Of a stretch of DNA of 64,000 nt, positions 1-8,940 are shown in pieces. The stretch covers positions 1,798,001 through 1,862,000 of the forward strand of contig OX044365.1 of the NCBI GenBank assembly GCA_943846755.1, read 5' to 3'. A program made the position numbers and the translations under genes. The DNA is from UBA8752 sp002336475 (GTDB taxonomy: Bacteria; Bacteroidota; Bacteroidia; Flavobacteriales_D; Sanyastnellaceae). Numbering within the stretch: position 1 is the stretch's first letter; every line of letters begins with the position of its first letter. The notes beneath the pieces are model-generated. The model worked only from the letters and a program-made list of their open reading frames with translations. It made no database searches and was not told the origin of the DNA.

Positions 1-2510
1 GTGGCCAAGATCAAGGTGTCGACCAGAATTTGCGCCAATCCCTGGAACTGCTGCACCGAACCTCGGATGCGCACACTGTCGCCCTCCTGAACCAGGTAGT
101 TGAAATTGTCGACAGGGCTGTATACCTCGATTCCTGCTGTGGGATCAATGATGGTAAACCGCAATCCGCTCGGGTAAGTGTTGAAGCCATGTACGACCCC
201 GCGCAGCTCGCACGGCACAAGCAGGCTGTCCAGCACGCCATTGCCGTCGATTCCCCGGACATCAGCAATGGGATAATGGGGGAAGCCCAAGTCGTTGGGC
301 GCGATGGTCACCGTGAGGTTTTCTTGTGTCAATTCGGCTTCTCCCGAGAGAATGGTGATGGACAACGTGAACGTTTCTATGCCCTCTGGCTCGAAGTCAT
401 CGACGATGCCGATGGTGAACATTTGAGGTGAGAGCAAGCCCTGGGGGAAGGTCAACTCCAACGGAAAGAGGGTTCCAAAATCAGCCACCGGGGTGGCCGT
501 GCTGCCCGACAATACGGCAACCTGAACTTGCACCTCATTGAGGGGCAATGAAATGGGGATCTCGATGCCGATGACATCGCCTTCGAAAGCCAACACCTCT
601 GTGACCGCAAAACCGATCAGGGGCACGGCGGTGGTGTCCAATCCGCAAGGGAGCGCGTTGTGCTCACCGAAAAAATCAAACGTGTTTTCCGGGTAATCCA
701 TCCATTGGTCATCCACCACGTCCCAATTCGGACTGCCGGTGGTGACTTGCGGAATGCGCACCAAGGTGTTGTGGAGCATCGTGATGTCATTGACAGGCCA
801 GCCCGACCCAGGGTTGACCCCCACTTCTCCAAGCACGTCGACCACGGTTCCATTGCGCTCAAGGGTGGTGGCGTCGTTGCCGTTAAAGAGGGTGACGTCG
901 TTGAGCAGGTCCGCCACGGCGACGAGCTCCGGCACGGCCGATGGGTTGACAATCGTGTACACCTCGCCGGGGGCCAAAGTGCCGGTCAAACTGACTTCGT
1001 GGTTGGCCACAGCGCTTCCGTTGTTGAAGGTCTTGACCGTGTATTCCGAGAGGTCTGCCGTCTCGGTCGCGCTGGGATTATAGAGCTCTAAGCCCTTGCT
1101 AAAAGTGCTGCCATCTACATATTCTGAAAAGAACAGGTCTGTGCAGAGGCCCGTGGGATCACAAGGCTGGATTGAAACATCGAGGTGGTTGAATGAAAGC
1201 GCACTGCAAGAGTCCGCGACCAGAGCAGTGACTGGCAATCCGGCTTGAAACGAAACCGTGTCGATTGCACCGAGATGGCTGAACCCGTAGACTTCGTACT
1301 CACCTATACCGAGAGGTTCAAAATCGTATTCAGGGGTAGAGGTGCTGTCCACGATGTCGCCATCGGCCGTCGTTATGACAAACAAATACGGCGCTTCAGG
1401 GCTCTCGGAGGTAAAACCAAAAGACACGAGGGTGTTGGCAAAACCGAGGCATCCCGTGGCTTGATCGTTTCCGGCCGCAGTGGATATAGCGCCTCCATCA
1501 CAACTTGGAGGAAGACAAAAAATGCGGTCAACTTGGACTGGTTGGGCACTAAAGGCCACACACCCCGTAGCCGCGATGCTGTCATAAGGAGAACCTACTG
1601 CGATGCTGGACGGGTCTAAGTCGCCGTCGTAGCTCATGCCCCACACGAGACAGGGCCCAGCGGGGCTGCCCGAAAAGTTGTATCCCAAGTTGCCTTCTCC
1701 ACCCGGGACAACATCGAGCACTTCACCTTGGAGGTCGGTGATGACCAAACCATATTGACTTTCAAAGGCATTGCTCTCCGCCGTGAAGGGAAGAAATCCT
1801 CCGGGAAGGTCCACGCAGATTTGAGCCGTTCCATTCTCGCCGCCTTGGGCGCTGATCAGCCCTCCGTCACAATCCAATAGGTTGGTGTAACCCGGTGTGG
1901 GCTGCTGGAGGACCATCTGGTCTGAGGCAAAAGCCGGACCACCGTCTGGCAAGCGCGACCAGGCCAATGCTCCACCGTTTTGAGAACCGTACAACCACTC
2001 GTCCAGTTGCGGTTGGCCGGGAGTCAGCGAATCAATCAGGAAGGGGTTGGTCTGGTCGGCCGTGCCGTAAACGATGGCATCGAGCAAACCGACGGTGGTC
2101 AAAGGGGTGGCAAACGGGAAGTCGGCACTGTCTCCCTCAAACAGGGCCACAGCGTCGCCGCCATCCCGAAGCAATCCAGGCTCAAACACAACGTCAGCTC
2201 CTGCTACCGCAGGGTTGGCCAGCAGAAAAAAGCCCGCAGAGTCCGTGGACATGCCGTCCAAATCAAACGCGGCATAGACACTGCTGGTTACAGGGCTTCC
2301 GCCCCCTTTGTAAAACACCACAGTGTGGCCATCCAAGGAGGTGTTGGGGTCACCGAAAAGCTCTACAAACTCAGTGCTGTCCGGGACTGTGTTCGAGTCG
2401 CTGTCCACCTCATTGAGGAAGACTCCTTGAGAAAAACAAAGGCCTGAAGCGGCCAAACACAGTGCGAGCAGCGCCGCGCGGAAAAAGGGAGGTGATGATA
2501 CGGAACGCAT
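1..2510 (-). CDS. Secreted lamin-tail/OB-fold domain protein, C terminus beyond left edge
   Basis: An uninterrupted minus-strand frame runs from an ATG at 2508-2510 to the window edge (about 836 codons), so the gene is cut at its C terminus. It begins with a signal peptide (hydrophobic ALLALCLAASGLCFSQ) and then a lamin-tail-like domain opening with FLNEVDSDSN. A second lamin-tail domain follows around residues 450-620 (LFFSEYVDGST, later GSPNWDVVD, ending near DFFGEHNALPC). Next comes a Calx-beta-like stretch, then an OB-fold-like segment (ELRGVVHGFN, VRIRGSVQQF) near the edge. This architecture is typical of large Bacteroidota surface or secreted proteins exported by the type IX system; a sorting domain would lie off the window. 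Function (adhesin or nuclease-associated) is not decided by what is visible. The domain reading is mine from motifs. Confidence 0.8.
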   Translation of the reverse strand, partial: MRSVSSPPFFRAALLALCLAASGLCFSQGVFLNEVDSDSNTVPDSTEFVELFGDPNTSLDGHTVVFYKGGGSPVTSSVYAAFDLDGMSTDSAGFFLLANPAVAGADVVFEPGLLRDGGDAVALFEGDSADFPFATPLTTVGLLDAIVYGTADQTNPFLIDSLTPGQPQLDEWLYGSQNGGALAWSRLPDGGPAFASDQMVLQQPTPGYTNLLDCDGGLISAQGGENGTAQICVDLPGGFLPFTAESNAFESQYGLVITDLQGEVLDVVPGGEGNLGYNFSGSPAGPCLVWGMSYDGDLDPSSIAVGSPYDSIAATGCVAFSAQPVQVDRIFCLPPSCDGGAISTAAGNDQATGCLGFANTLVSFGFTSESPEAPYLFVITTADGDIVDSTSTPEYDFEPLGIGEYEVYGFSHLGAIDTVSFQAGLPVTALVADSCSALSFNHLDVSIQPCDPTGLCTDLFFSEYVDGSTFSKGLELYNPSATETADLSEYTVKTFNNGSAVANHEVSLTGTLAPGEVYTIVNPSAVPELVAVADLLNDVTLFNGNDATTLERNGTVVDVLGEVGVNPGSGWPVNDITMLHNTLVRIPQVTTGSPNWDVVDDQWMDYPENTFDFFGEHNALPCGLDTTAVPLIGFAVTEVLAFEGDVIGIEIPISLPLNEVQVQVAVLSGSTATPVADFGTLFPLELTFPQGLLSPQMFTIGIVDDFEPEGIETFTLSITILSGEAELTQENLTVTIAPNDLGFPHYPIADVRGIDGNGVLDSLLVPCELRGVVHGFNTYPSGLRFTIIDPTAGIEVYSPVDNFNYLVQEGDSVRIRGSVQQFQGLAQILVDTLILA

Positions 2511-2534
2511 ATTCAGTCCGTTGGAATTGGAGGG

Positions 2535-2542
2535 CGAAAGTA
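2535..2542 (-). promoter_or_regulatory. Candidate -7 box (TACTTTCG) for the lamin-tail gene
   Basis: On the minus strand TACTTTCG fits the TAnnTT[T/C]G pattern seen before other genes here and lies 24 bases before the ATG. No convincing TTG -33 element is visible at the usual spacing. The spacer 2511-2638 between the two divergent genes holds nothing else recognisable. Confidence 0.35.
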
Positions 2543-2638
2543 GGAAGCGGAGCGCTTGGAGAGTTTAACAGTTCATGAATTTCCTAGGGTATTCCTGCTG
2601 TAACTTCAAGTGCTGATTTCCCGTTGAGGAATTTCTAC

Positions 2639-5600
2639 ATGACAAACGCTCCACATCAGGATTTGCGCCAGAACCTGGACGCCTTCATCCGCAAGTACCA
2701 CAGGAATGAAATGCTGCGTGGGCTGCTGCTGTTGTTGGCGGCCTTCCCTGTGGCCTGGTTGACGGTACTCGCCCTCGAGGCGTTTGGTCAATTTGGGACG
2801 GATGCGCGCACCGTTCTGTTCTACGCTTTTGTCGCCACTATTGCAGTGGTCACCATCCGCTACTTGGCCTGGCCGGCATTGCGGTTGTTCCGGCTCAGAG
2901 GAGGATTAGACCATGCCCAAGCTGCGCGCATCGTTGGACAACACTTCCCTGAAATTGAGGACCGTCTGCTCAACACGCTGCAACTTCAAGAGCGGGCCGA
3001 TGCCACGCCTTCCAACCAAGGGCAGGAGCTTCTGTTGGCCTCCATCCACCAGCGGAGCGAACAATTGCGTCCATACCGGTTTACCGCTGCTGTAGACTTT
3101 GGAGAGAACCGCCGCTATGTCAAGTACGTCCTGCCCCCCATGGTGGTGTTTGCAGCCCTGTACATCCTGGTGCCGGAGGCCGTCGATGCGCCTACAGAGC
3201 GGTTGATCCGACACCGCACCGAGCTGGTCATTCCTCCTGACTTCCGGTTGATGTGTGACCAAGAACTTGAGGCCATTGCCCAATCTGACTTTACGCTGAC
3301 CATCCGAACGGAGGGAACTGTCGTGCCCACCAAAGTAGAAGTACAGGCGGGCGAGGGTCGTTTTCGAATGAACCGAACAGCTTCTGGAGAGTGGAGCTAT
3401 GTGTTTCGCAACGTCCGTGAATCCATGAACCTGGAGGTTTCCGCGCCAGCTACACCCGCGCTTGACCTCCGATTGACGGTCCTGCCTAGGCCTGAACTGC
3501 AAGACCTCAGAATCGAAATTAAACCACCCCTGCACACGGGGCTTCCCCCATACCAACAGCGCAACGAAGGCGACATCGACGTGCCCGAAGGCACAGAGTT
3601 GTCCTTTCAATTGGGTACGCGAAACACCACGGCGTTGGGCCTGCGGTGGGGAGAATCCATGGAGCGTCTGAACCCCGATGTGAGCAACCGTTTTAGTTTT
3701 TCCAAAACCGCTGAAAACGACCTCACTTATGTGCTGTACCCACAGTCCGAATCAGTGGGAACGTTGGACTCCGTGCGCTACCGTTTGCGCAGCATCACAG
3801 ACCGCCCCCCCACCATTCGGGTGGCAGAGATCTCGGACAGTACTGCGCTTACCAGGCTGACTTTCAATGGAATTGTCCAAGACGATTACGGCTTCAGCAG
3901 CCTTCGGTTTGTTTGGCGGCCAAAGGGCGGTCAACAGGACATGGCCACCCTCGAAGCACCCCGCGGACGTGAGGACAGCTTCTTGCATTTCTGGGACTTG
4001 GCCGACATCGGTGTCGGCCTTGGCGACGAAGTCGAATACTGGTTTGAAATCCGAGACAATGATGGAATCAATGGGGCCAAGGTCACCCGTTCCCGGACTT
4101 TCCGCTATGCCGCCCCTACTGAGGAAGAGCTGGCACAACGGTTGGACAGCGCCGATGCCGAACTGACGGCCGCTCTGGAAGAGAACCTGGAGGAAGCCAA
4201 GCGACTGCGCGAGCAAATGCGCGAGTTGCGGCGCGAGTTGATGGAAGAAGACGAGCTGGGTTGGGAAGAAAAAGCCGCCCTCGAAGAACTGCTCAAACAG
4301 CAGGAGGCGCTCAAGGAGCAGGTCGAGGAGATGCAGGAGAAAAACCGCGAAAAGAACGACCAGCAAGCGGAATTCAGCCCGCCGAATGAAGAGATTCAAA
4401 AGAAACAGGACGAGCTGCAAAAGCTGATGGACGAGGTCATGACCGATGAGCTCCAACAGATGTTCGACGAACTCCGAGAGCTGATGGAACAGCTCGAAGA
4501 AGGCGACAAGGAGCAAATCGAGGAGCAGCTCGATCAAATGGACCTCGACCAGGAGTCGCTAGAACAAGAACTCGACCGCGCGCTGGAGCAGTTCAAGCAA
4601 CTGCAATGGGAGCAAAAAATGGAGGAGGCCATCTCAGACCTCGAAAAGCTGGCGGAGGAGCAGGAAGCCCTCGCAGAAGAGACGGAGCAAGGCGAGACCC
4701 CTGAAGAGGAGCTTGCTGCGAAACAGGATTCATTGAACAAGGAGTTTGACAAGGTCAAGGAGGCCTTAGATGATGCCGAGAAGCTCAACAAAGAGCTGGA
4801 GAACCCCAACAAGGTTCCGACCATGGAAGACCTGCAAGAGGAGATCGAGCAGGAGATGAACGACGCGAGCGAACAACTTGACAACGGAAAAGAAAAAAAG
4901 GCATCCGAAAAGCAGAAAAGCGCCGCGGGCAAAATGAACCAGATGGCCCAGCAGATGCAGAGCTCCATGGAACAGGGAGAACAGGAGTCCATGGAAGAAG
5001 ACATGGAAGCGCTGAGGGCACTGCTCGAAAACATCATCACGCTGTCTTTTGACGAAGAAGACCTCATGGGCTTTGTCGGAAGCACACAAAAGGACGACCC
5101 TCGCTATGTTAAACACGGCCAGGTTCAACGGAAACTCAAAGACGATGCAGAGATGGTCAAAGACAGCTTGTTTGCCCTCAGCAAGCGCGTCACGCAACTG
5201 CAATCCATCGTAAACAGAGAAATCAACCTCGTCAACCTTCACATGGGTCAAGCTTTAGATGGCTTTACAGACCGCGAAACAAACATCATCACCACCAACC
5301 AGCAGTATGTGATGACATCCTTCAACAACCTCGCTTTGCTCCTGGACGAGGTGTTGCAGCAAATGCAGAATCAATCCAGCTGTAACAAGCCCGGAACTGG
5401 CAACTGCGAGAAGCCCGGTGGAAGTGGCTCCAAGCCTTCTCCAAGCGCTAAACAACTCAAGGGCATGCAACAGTCTCTCACCAAGCAATTGGAAGAGATG
5501 AAGAAAAAAATGAAGGGCTCGAACCAAGGAGAAGGAAAAGAAGGCCAACGAAAATTGAGCAAGGGACTCGCACAAATGGCAGCCCAGCAAGCGGCGATCA

Positions 5601-5992
5601 GAAAAATGACCCAAGAGCTTGGCAAACAGCTCAATGAAGACGGTTCTGGGCAAGGAAATGGTGTAGAACAGATCGCCAAAGAGATGGAGGAAATCGAGAA
5701 GGACATCGTGAATGGCGAACTCGACCAACTCACCTTGGACCGACAGCAAGATATTCTGACAAGACTTTTACAGGCAGAGACTGCAGAACGTGTTCGCGGA
5801 GAGAAAGAAGAGCGAGAATCCAAGACAGCACGCGAAAACCCAAGGGATACGCCCCCCAGCTTGGAAGATTACGAGCGCCGTAAAGCCCAAGAAATAGAAC
5901 TTTTGCGCACCGTTCCTGCTGACCTTACCCCGTACTACAAGCAAAAGGTCAACGATTATTTCAATACTTTGGACTCCCCGGAAAGGGAGTGA
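2639..5992 (+). CDS. DUF4175 family membrane-anchored coiled-coil protein
   Basis: About 1117 residues. Hydrophobic segments near the N terminus (around residues 28-48, 55-85 and 165-185) anchor it in the inner membrane. A beta-rich region follows to about residue 490, then several hundred residues of Glu/Gln/Lys-rich heptad sequence (about 495-830) and a Gln/Met-rich C-terminal part. This matches the Bacteroidota DUF4175 family, whose function is not established. The ATG at 2639 is preferred; a TTG five codons upstream is also in frame. It is followed after 9 bases by an RsbW-like ATPase and then ybeY and mnmG, so it probably heads that operon. The long Leu-rich open frames on the opposite strand are artefacts of its Glu/Gln codons. 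Confidence 0.85.
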   Translation: MTNAPHQDLRQNLDAFIRKYHRNEMLRGLLLLLAAFPVAWLTVLALEAFGQFGTDARTVLFYAFVATIAVVTIRYLAWPALRLFRLRGGLDHAQAARIVGQHFPEIEDRLLNTLQLQERADATPSNQGQELLLASIHQRSEQLRPYRFTAAVDFGENRRYVKYVLPPMVVFAALYILVPEAVDAPTERLIRHRTELVIPPDFRLMCDQELEAIAQSDFTLTIRTEGTVVPTKVEVQAGEGRFRMNRTASGEWSYVFRNVRESMNLEVSAPATPALDLRLTVLPRPELQDLRIEIKPPLHTGLPPYQQRNEGDIDVPEGTELSFQLGTRNTTALGLRWGESMERLNPDVSNRFSFSKTAENDLTYVLYPQSESVGTLDSVRYRLRSITDRPPTIRVAEISDSTALTRLTFNGIVQDDYGFSSLRFVWRPKGGQQDMATLEAPRGREDSFLHFWDLADIGVGLGDEVEYWFEIRDNDGINGAKVTRSRTFRYAAPTEEELAQRLDSADAELTAALEENLEEAKRLREQMRELRRELMEEDELGWEEKAALEELLKQQEALKEQVEEMQEKNREKNDQQAEFSPPNEEIQKKQDELQKLMDEVMTDELQQMFDELRELMEQLEEGDKEQIEEQLDQMDLDQESLEQELDRALEQFKQLQWEQKMEEAISDLEKLAEEQEALAEETEQGETPEEELAAKQDSLNKEFDKVKEALDDAEKLNKELENPNKVPTMEDLQEEIEQEMNDASEQLDNGKEKKASEKQKSAAGKMNQMAQQMQSSMEQGEQESMEEDMEALRALLENIITLSFDEEDLMGFVGSTQKDDPRYVKHGQVQRKLKDDAEMVKDSLFALSKRVTQLQSIVNREINLVNLHMGQALDGFTDRETNIITTNQQYVMTSFNNLALLLDEVLQQMQNQSSCNKPGTGNCEKPGGSGSKPSPSAKQLKGMQQSLTKQLEEMKKKMKGSNQGEGKEGQRKLSKGLAQMAAQQAAIRKMTQELGKQLNEDGSGQGNGVEQIAKEMEEIEKDIVNGELDQLTLDRQQDILTRLLQAETAERVRGEKEERESKTARENPRDTPPSLEDYERRKAQEIELLRTVPADLTPYYKQKVNDYFNTLDSPERE

Positions 5993-6001
5993 AGACACAT
6001 C

Positions 6002-6430
6002 ATGTCCGTACAGCGACACCTGCAAATAGCCTCCCGCATGGAAGGCATTACCGAAGTTGAAGGCCTCATCAACACACTCAGCGAAGAGCTGAGAGTCGAT
6101 GAGACCCACTATGGAGAGATCTTGATTGCCATGACCGAGGCTGTCAACAACGCCATTGTTCACGGCAACAAACTGGACATCAACAAGATGGTGGATGTAG
6201 AAGTGTCAGTTGATGGCACCGTCCTTCAGTTCAAGATTTCCGATGAGGGACCTGGATTTGATTACGACAACATCCCCGATCCAACGGCTCCCGAGAACAT
6301 CGAAAAGCCAAATGGTCGAGGCGTCTTCCTGATGCGACAACTCGCTGACTCCTGCGAGTTCGAGGATCTTGGCCGTGTGGCCATCATGAGGTTTGACAAC
6401 GCTATACCTCAGATGGAGAGCGCCAACTGA
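6002..6430 (+). CDS. RsbW-like anti-sigma/HATPase-fold protein
   Basis: A 142-residue cytosolic protein with a stand-alone GHKL ATPase fold. The N box (EAVNNAIVHGN, residues 47-57) contains the Mg-binding Asn, G1 is DEGPGFD (81-87) and G2 is NGRGVFLMR (104-112). This is the layout of serine kinase/anti-sigma factors such as RsbW and SpoIIAB. No anti-anti-sigma factor or sigma gene lies next to it, so its partner is unknown. It sits between DUF4175 and ybeY, and its stop overlaps the ybeY start by one base (TGATG), pointing to translational coupling. In Bacteroidota such proteins are generally uncharacterised; a sensory or sigma-regulating role is inference from the fold. Confidence 0.85.
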   Translation: MSVQRHLQIASRMEGITEVEGLINTLSEELRVDETHYGEILIAMTEAVNNAIVHGNKLDINKMVDVEVSVDGTVLQFKISDEGPGFDYDNIPDPTAPENIEKPNGRGVFLMRQLADSCEFEDLGRVAIMRFDNAIPQMESAN

Positions 6431-6858
6431 TGGCACCAGAGGCCATCTCATTTCAATTTCAGCACCCCACGTTCCGCTTGCGCCACCGCAGCGCTATCCG
6501 CGCGTGGATTCATGCGTGCGCAGCGCAGGAGGGCGCCCAAATAGGCTCTTTGCGCTTCTTGTTTTGCGACGACGGGCACATGCTCGTGGCCAACCGCCAA
6601 TTCTTGGATCACGATTACCTCACAGACATCCTCACCTTTCCTGACCGCTCTGCGCAAGGAATCGCAGGAGACATCCTCATCTCTGTTGACAGGACCAGAG
6701 ACAACGCCAACACCCTGTCTATCAACCCACTGGACGAACTACACCGTGTCATCGCACATGGGATTTTACATCTGATTGGTTTTGATGATCACACCCCATC
6801 CGACAAATCAACCATGCGGTCAAAAGAAGACTTCTGGCTTACCCAGAGGCGCTTCTAG
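6430..6858 (+). CDS. ybeY: Endoribonuclease YbeY (rRNA maturation)
   Basis: 142 residues, normal for the family. YbeY is a single-strand metallo-endoribonuclease acting in 16S rRNA 3' processing and ribosome quality control. The metal motif is visible as HGILHLIGFDDH (His110, His114, and His121 shifted by one residue from the usual third ligand). Variation at this third site is common in Bacteroidota members, where the motif is followed by a conserved MRSKEDF-like segment, also present here (residues 129-135). The start overlaps the preceding stop codon. The gene lies immediately before mnmG, another translation-quality gene. Confidence 0.9.
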   Translation: MAPEAISFQFQHPTFRLRHRSAIRAWIHACAAQEGAQIGSLRFLFCDDGHMLVANRQFLDHDYLTDILTFPDRSAQGIAGDILISVDRTRDNANTLSINPLDELHRVIAHGILHLIGFDDHTPSDKSTMRSKEDFWLTQRRF

Positions 6859-6868
6859 GCTTCTCAAA

Positions 6869-6884
6869 TGTTCCACGTGGAACA
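6869..6884. promoter_or_regulatory. parS centromere site 1 (perfect 16-bp palindrome)
   Basis: TGTTCCACGTGGAACA is a perfect palindrome matching the ParB-binding parS family (consensus TGTTTCACGTGAAACA and its C/G variant). It fills most of the 32-base gap between ybeY and mnmG. An identical copy lies just after mnmG at 8755-8770. Confidence 0.85.
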
Positions 6885-6890
6885 ATTTCA

Positions 6891-8753
6891 ATGCTTGAAC
6901 GATACGACGTCATTGTAGTCGGTGCAGGACACGCCGGCAATGAAGCAGCCCATGCTGCAGCCACCATGGGAAGCAAAGTCTTGCTTATCACGATGAACCT
7001 CGCCACCGTTGGCGCCATGAGTTGCAATCCCGCAATGGGCGGAGTTGCCAAAGGGCAAATACTCAGGGAGATTGATGCCTTGGGCGGTAAAAGCGGTGCG
7101 ATCTCTGATGCCAGCGCCATTCAGTTCCGAATGCTCAACCGTTCTAAAGGGCCCGCAATGTGGTCCCCCCGAACCCAAAACGACAGACACCTCTTTGCTC
7201 AGACCTGGCGAACGACACTTGAAAACAACGCCAACATCCACCTATGGCAGGACATGGTGACGGCATTGATCATCGCTAACGGTAAGGTCAAAGGGGTCAC
7301 CACGCAACTTGGCATAAACATTTACGGCCACTCCACCATTCTGACCTCTGGCACCTTCCTCCAAGGCAAGATCCACCTCGGCCTGCAGCAATTTGCAGGC
7401 GGTCGATCCGGTGAACGCGCAGCTGAAGGCATCACAGACCAACTCGCTCATCACGGATTCTTAACCGGACGAATGAAAACGGGCACGCCCCCAAGGGTAG
7501 ATGGCAGGAGCATCGATTACTCCAAAACTGAAGAACAACCAGGCGAAGCCACCACAGAAGCATTTAGCTACTACTCCCAGCACCCCATCATAAACCAAGT
7601 GCCCTGCCACATTACGTACACCAACCCTTTGGTCCACGACAAACTTGCAGCATCACTTCACCAAAGCCCCATGTTCAATGGCGCAATACAAAGCAAAGGA
7701 CCGCGCTATTGCCCAAGCATAGAAGACAAGATTCACCGCTTTGCTGACAAGGACAGACATCAGATATTCATTGAGCCTGAAGGCAGACACACCATTGAAA
7801 CCTATGTCAATGGCTTTTCTACGTCTTTGCCAAAAGAAGTCCAGCTCGAAGCCATGCGCCTGATTCCAGGACTCGAACAGGTTCGCATGTTTCGGCCTGG
7901 TTATGCTGTCGAATACGATTACTTCCCTCCCACCCAACTGCACCATACCCTTGAGACCAAGAACCTAGAAAACCTCTATTTCGCTGGCCAAATCAATGGC
8001 ACCACCGGATATGAGGAAGCAGCATGTCAAGGATTGATGTGCGGAATCAACAGCCACCTCAAGCGAACTGATCAAGACGCATTTACCCTAGGAAGGGATG
8101 AAGCCTATATCGGCGTCCTCATTGATGACCTTGTCACAAAAGGTACCGACGAACCATATCGGATGTTTACAAGCCGTGCTGAATATAGAATCCTGCTTCG
8201 CCAAGACAATGCAGACCAAAGGCTGAGCCCCAAGGGCCGCAGCCTAGGCCTCATCAACGATGCAGCCTGGACTCAGTTCACAACCAAACAAAACACCCTC
8301 GATAAGCTGGAAGACTGGATACACAAGAACAATGCAGATCCAGAAACAGTCAACCCATTCCTGGTTTCTAAGGGAAGTTCCACCATCAAGCAAAAGACAC
8401 GATGGAACCAACTCATTTCCCGACCGCACATCAAACTATCAGAACTGCTTGCCATCTCTGCTGATCTCCACCAAGAATTTGCTCAGGTTCCAATAACATG
8501 GGCTGATTTCATTGAGACCAGTGTGAAGTACAAAGGCTATATAGAAAAGGAGCAAGCTCAAGCAGACCGAATGAAATCATTGTTTGACCTGAACCTTCCA
8601 GAAGACCTCGAATACTCTCGCCTGACCTCGCTCAGCATGGAGTCCCGTCAGAAACTCAATGCATCCAAGCCACGCACATTGGGTGAAGCCGGAAAAATCA
8701 GTGGAGTCTCAGCTTCCGACCTTTCTGTGCTCATGGTCTACCTAGGGCGGTAA
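6891..8753 (+). CDS. mnmG: tRNA uridine-5-carboxymethylaminomethyl modification enzyme MnmG
   Basis: 620 residues, the usual length. MnmG (GidA) works with MnmE to place the cmnm5 group on U34 of tRNAs reading NNA/NNG codons, using FAD, NADH and methylene-tetrahydrofolate. The FAD-binding loop GAGHAGNEAA is at residues 11-20. Family signatures MSCNPAMGGVAKG (about 43-55), GRMKTGTPPRVDG (about 193-205) and FAGQINGTTGYEEAACQG (about 365-382) are all present, so the gene looks intact. It is flanked on both sides by identical parS palindromes, the upstream one ending 6 bases before the ATG. mnmG being close to parS and the origin is common in bacteria, although parA/parB are not adjacent here. 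Confidence 0.97.
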   Translation: MLERYDVIVVGAGHAGNEAAHAAATMGSKVLLITMNLATVGAMSCNPAMGGVAKGQILREIDALGGKSGAISDASAIQFRMLNRSKGPAMWSPRTQNDRHLFAQTWRTTLENNANIHLWQDMVTALIIANGKVKGVTTQLGINIYGHSTILTSGTFLQGKIHLGLQQFAGGRSGERAAEGITDQLAHHGFLTGRMKTGTPPRVDGRSIDYSKTEEQPGEATTEAFSYYSQHPIINQVPCHITYTNPLVHDKLAASLHQSPMFNGAIQSKGPRYCPSIEDKIHRFADKDRHQIFIEPEGRHTIETYVNGFSTSLPKEVQLEAMRLIPGLEQVRMFRPGYAVEYDYFPPTQLHHTLETKNLENLYFAGQINGTTGYEEAACQGLMCGINSHLKRTDQDAFTLGRDEAYIGVLIDDLVTKGTDEPYRMFTSRAEYRILLRQDNADQRLSPKGRSLGLINDAAWTQFTTKQNTLDKLEDWIHKNNADPETVNPFLVSKGSSTIKQKTRWNQLISRPHIKLSELLAISADLHQEFAQVPITWADFIETSVKYKGYIEKEQAQADRMKSLFDLNLPEDLEYSRLTSLSMESRQKLNASKPRTLGEAGKISGVSASDLSVLMVYLGR

Positions 8754-8754
8754 A

Positions 8755-8770
8755 TGTTCCACGTGGAACA
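8755..8770. promoter_or_regulatory. parS centromere site 2 (perfect 16-bp palindrome)
   Basis: Identical TGTTCCACGTGGAACA palindrome starting one base after the mnmG stop codon. Together with site 1 it brackets mnmG, about 1.9 kb apart. Confidence 0.85.
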
Positions 8771-8821
8771 TCTCCAGGCTTATTTTAAAGCCCTCTGAGG
8801 GACTTTCTCATCTTTAGGCAC

Positions 8822-8845
8822 CGCAGCATTGACTTTGCTGCGTTT
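8822..8845 (+). terminator. Weak terminator-like hairpin after mnmG
   Basis: CGCAGCA and TGCTGCG form a 7-bp stem around a 7-base loop, followed by only three T residues. A second, shorter hairpin (AAAGCCC/GGGACTTT) lies about 45 bases upstream. Either could end the mnmG transcript. Confidence 0.35.
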
Positions 8846-8894
8846 CGTCAAAAACACAACCCCCTGTAAATCAACAACTTAAATCAAACACAGG

Positions 8895-8921
8895 TTGATC
8901 GACGCTCGGGCGGTACCTTCG
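8895..8921 (+). promoter_or_regulatory. Candidate promoter of the aldehyde dehydrogenase gene
   Basis: TTG (8895-8897) and TACCTTCG (8914-8921) are separated by 16 bases and lie 20 bases before the ATG. This is close to the Bacteroidota TTG-N17-23-TAnnTTTG pattern, with C for T at the seventh position. Confidence 0.4.
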
Positions 8922-8940
8922 CGCGCAAGTACAGCAGACC

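Noticed and set aside
30..2447. Several + strand open frames (30-431, 660-1091, 1895-2416, 1980-2447)
   Set aside because: The minus-strand frame is open throughout and encodes recognisable lamin-tail domains with a signal peptide; the + frames are fragmentary and Arg/Pro-rich.
3752..4537. Long Leu-rich minus-strand open frame (261 codons) and neighbours 4534-5085, 4766-5251, 5255-5749
   Set aside because: They lie wholly opposite the Glu/Gln-rich coiled coil of the DUF4175 gene; the Leu/Phe/Ser-rich products are what its GAG/CAG/AAG codons give in reverse.
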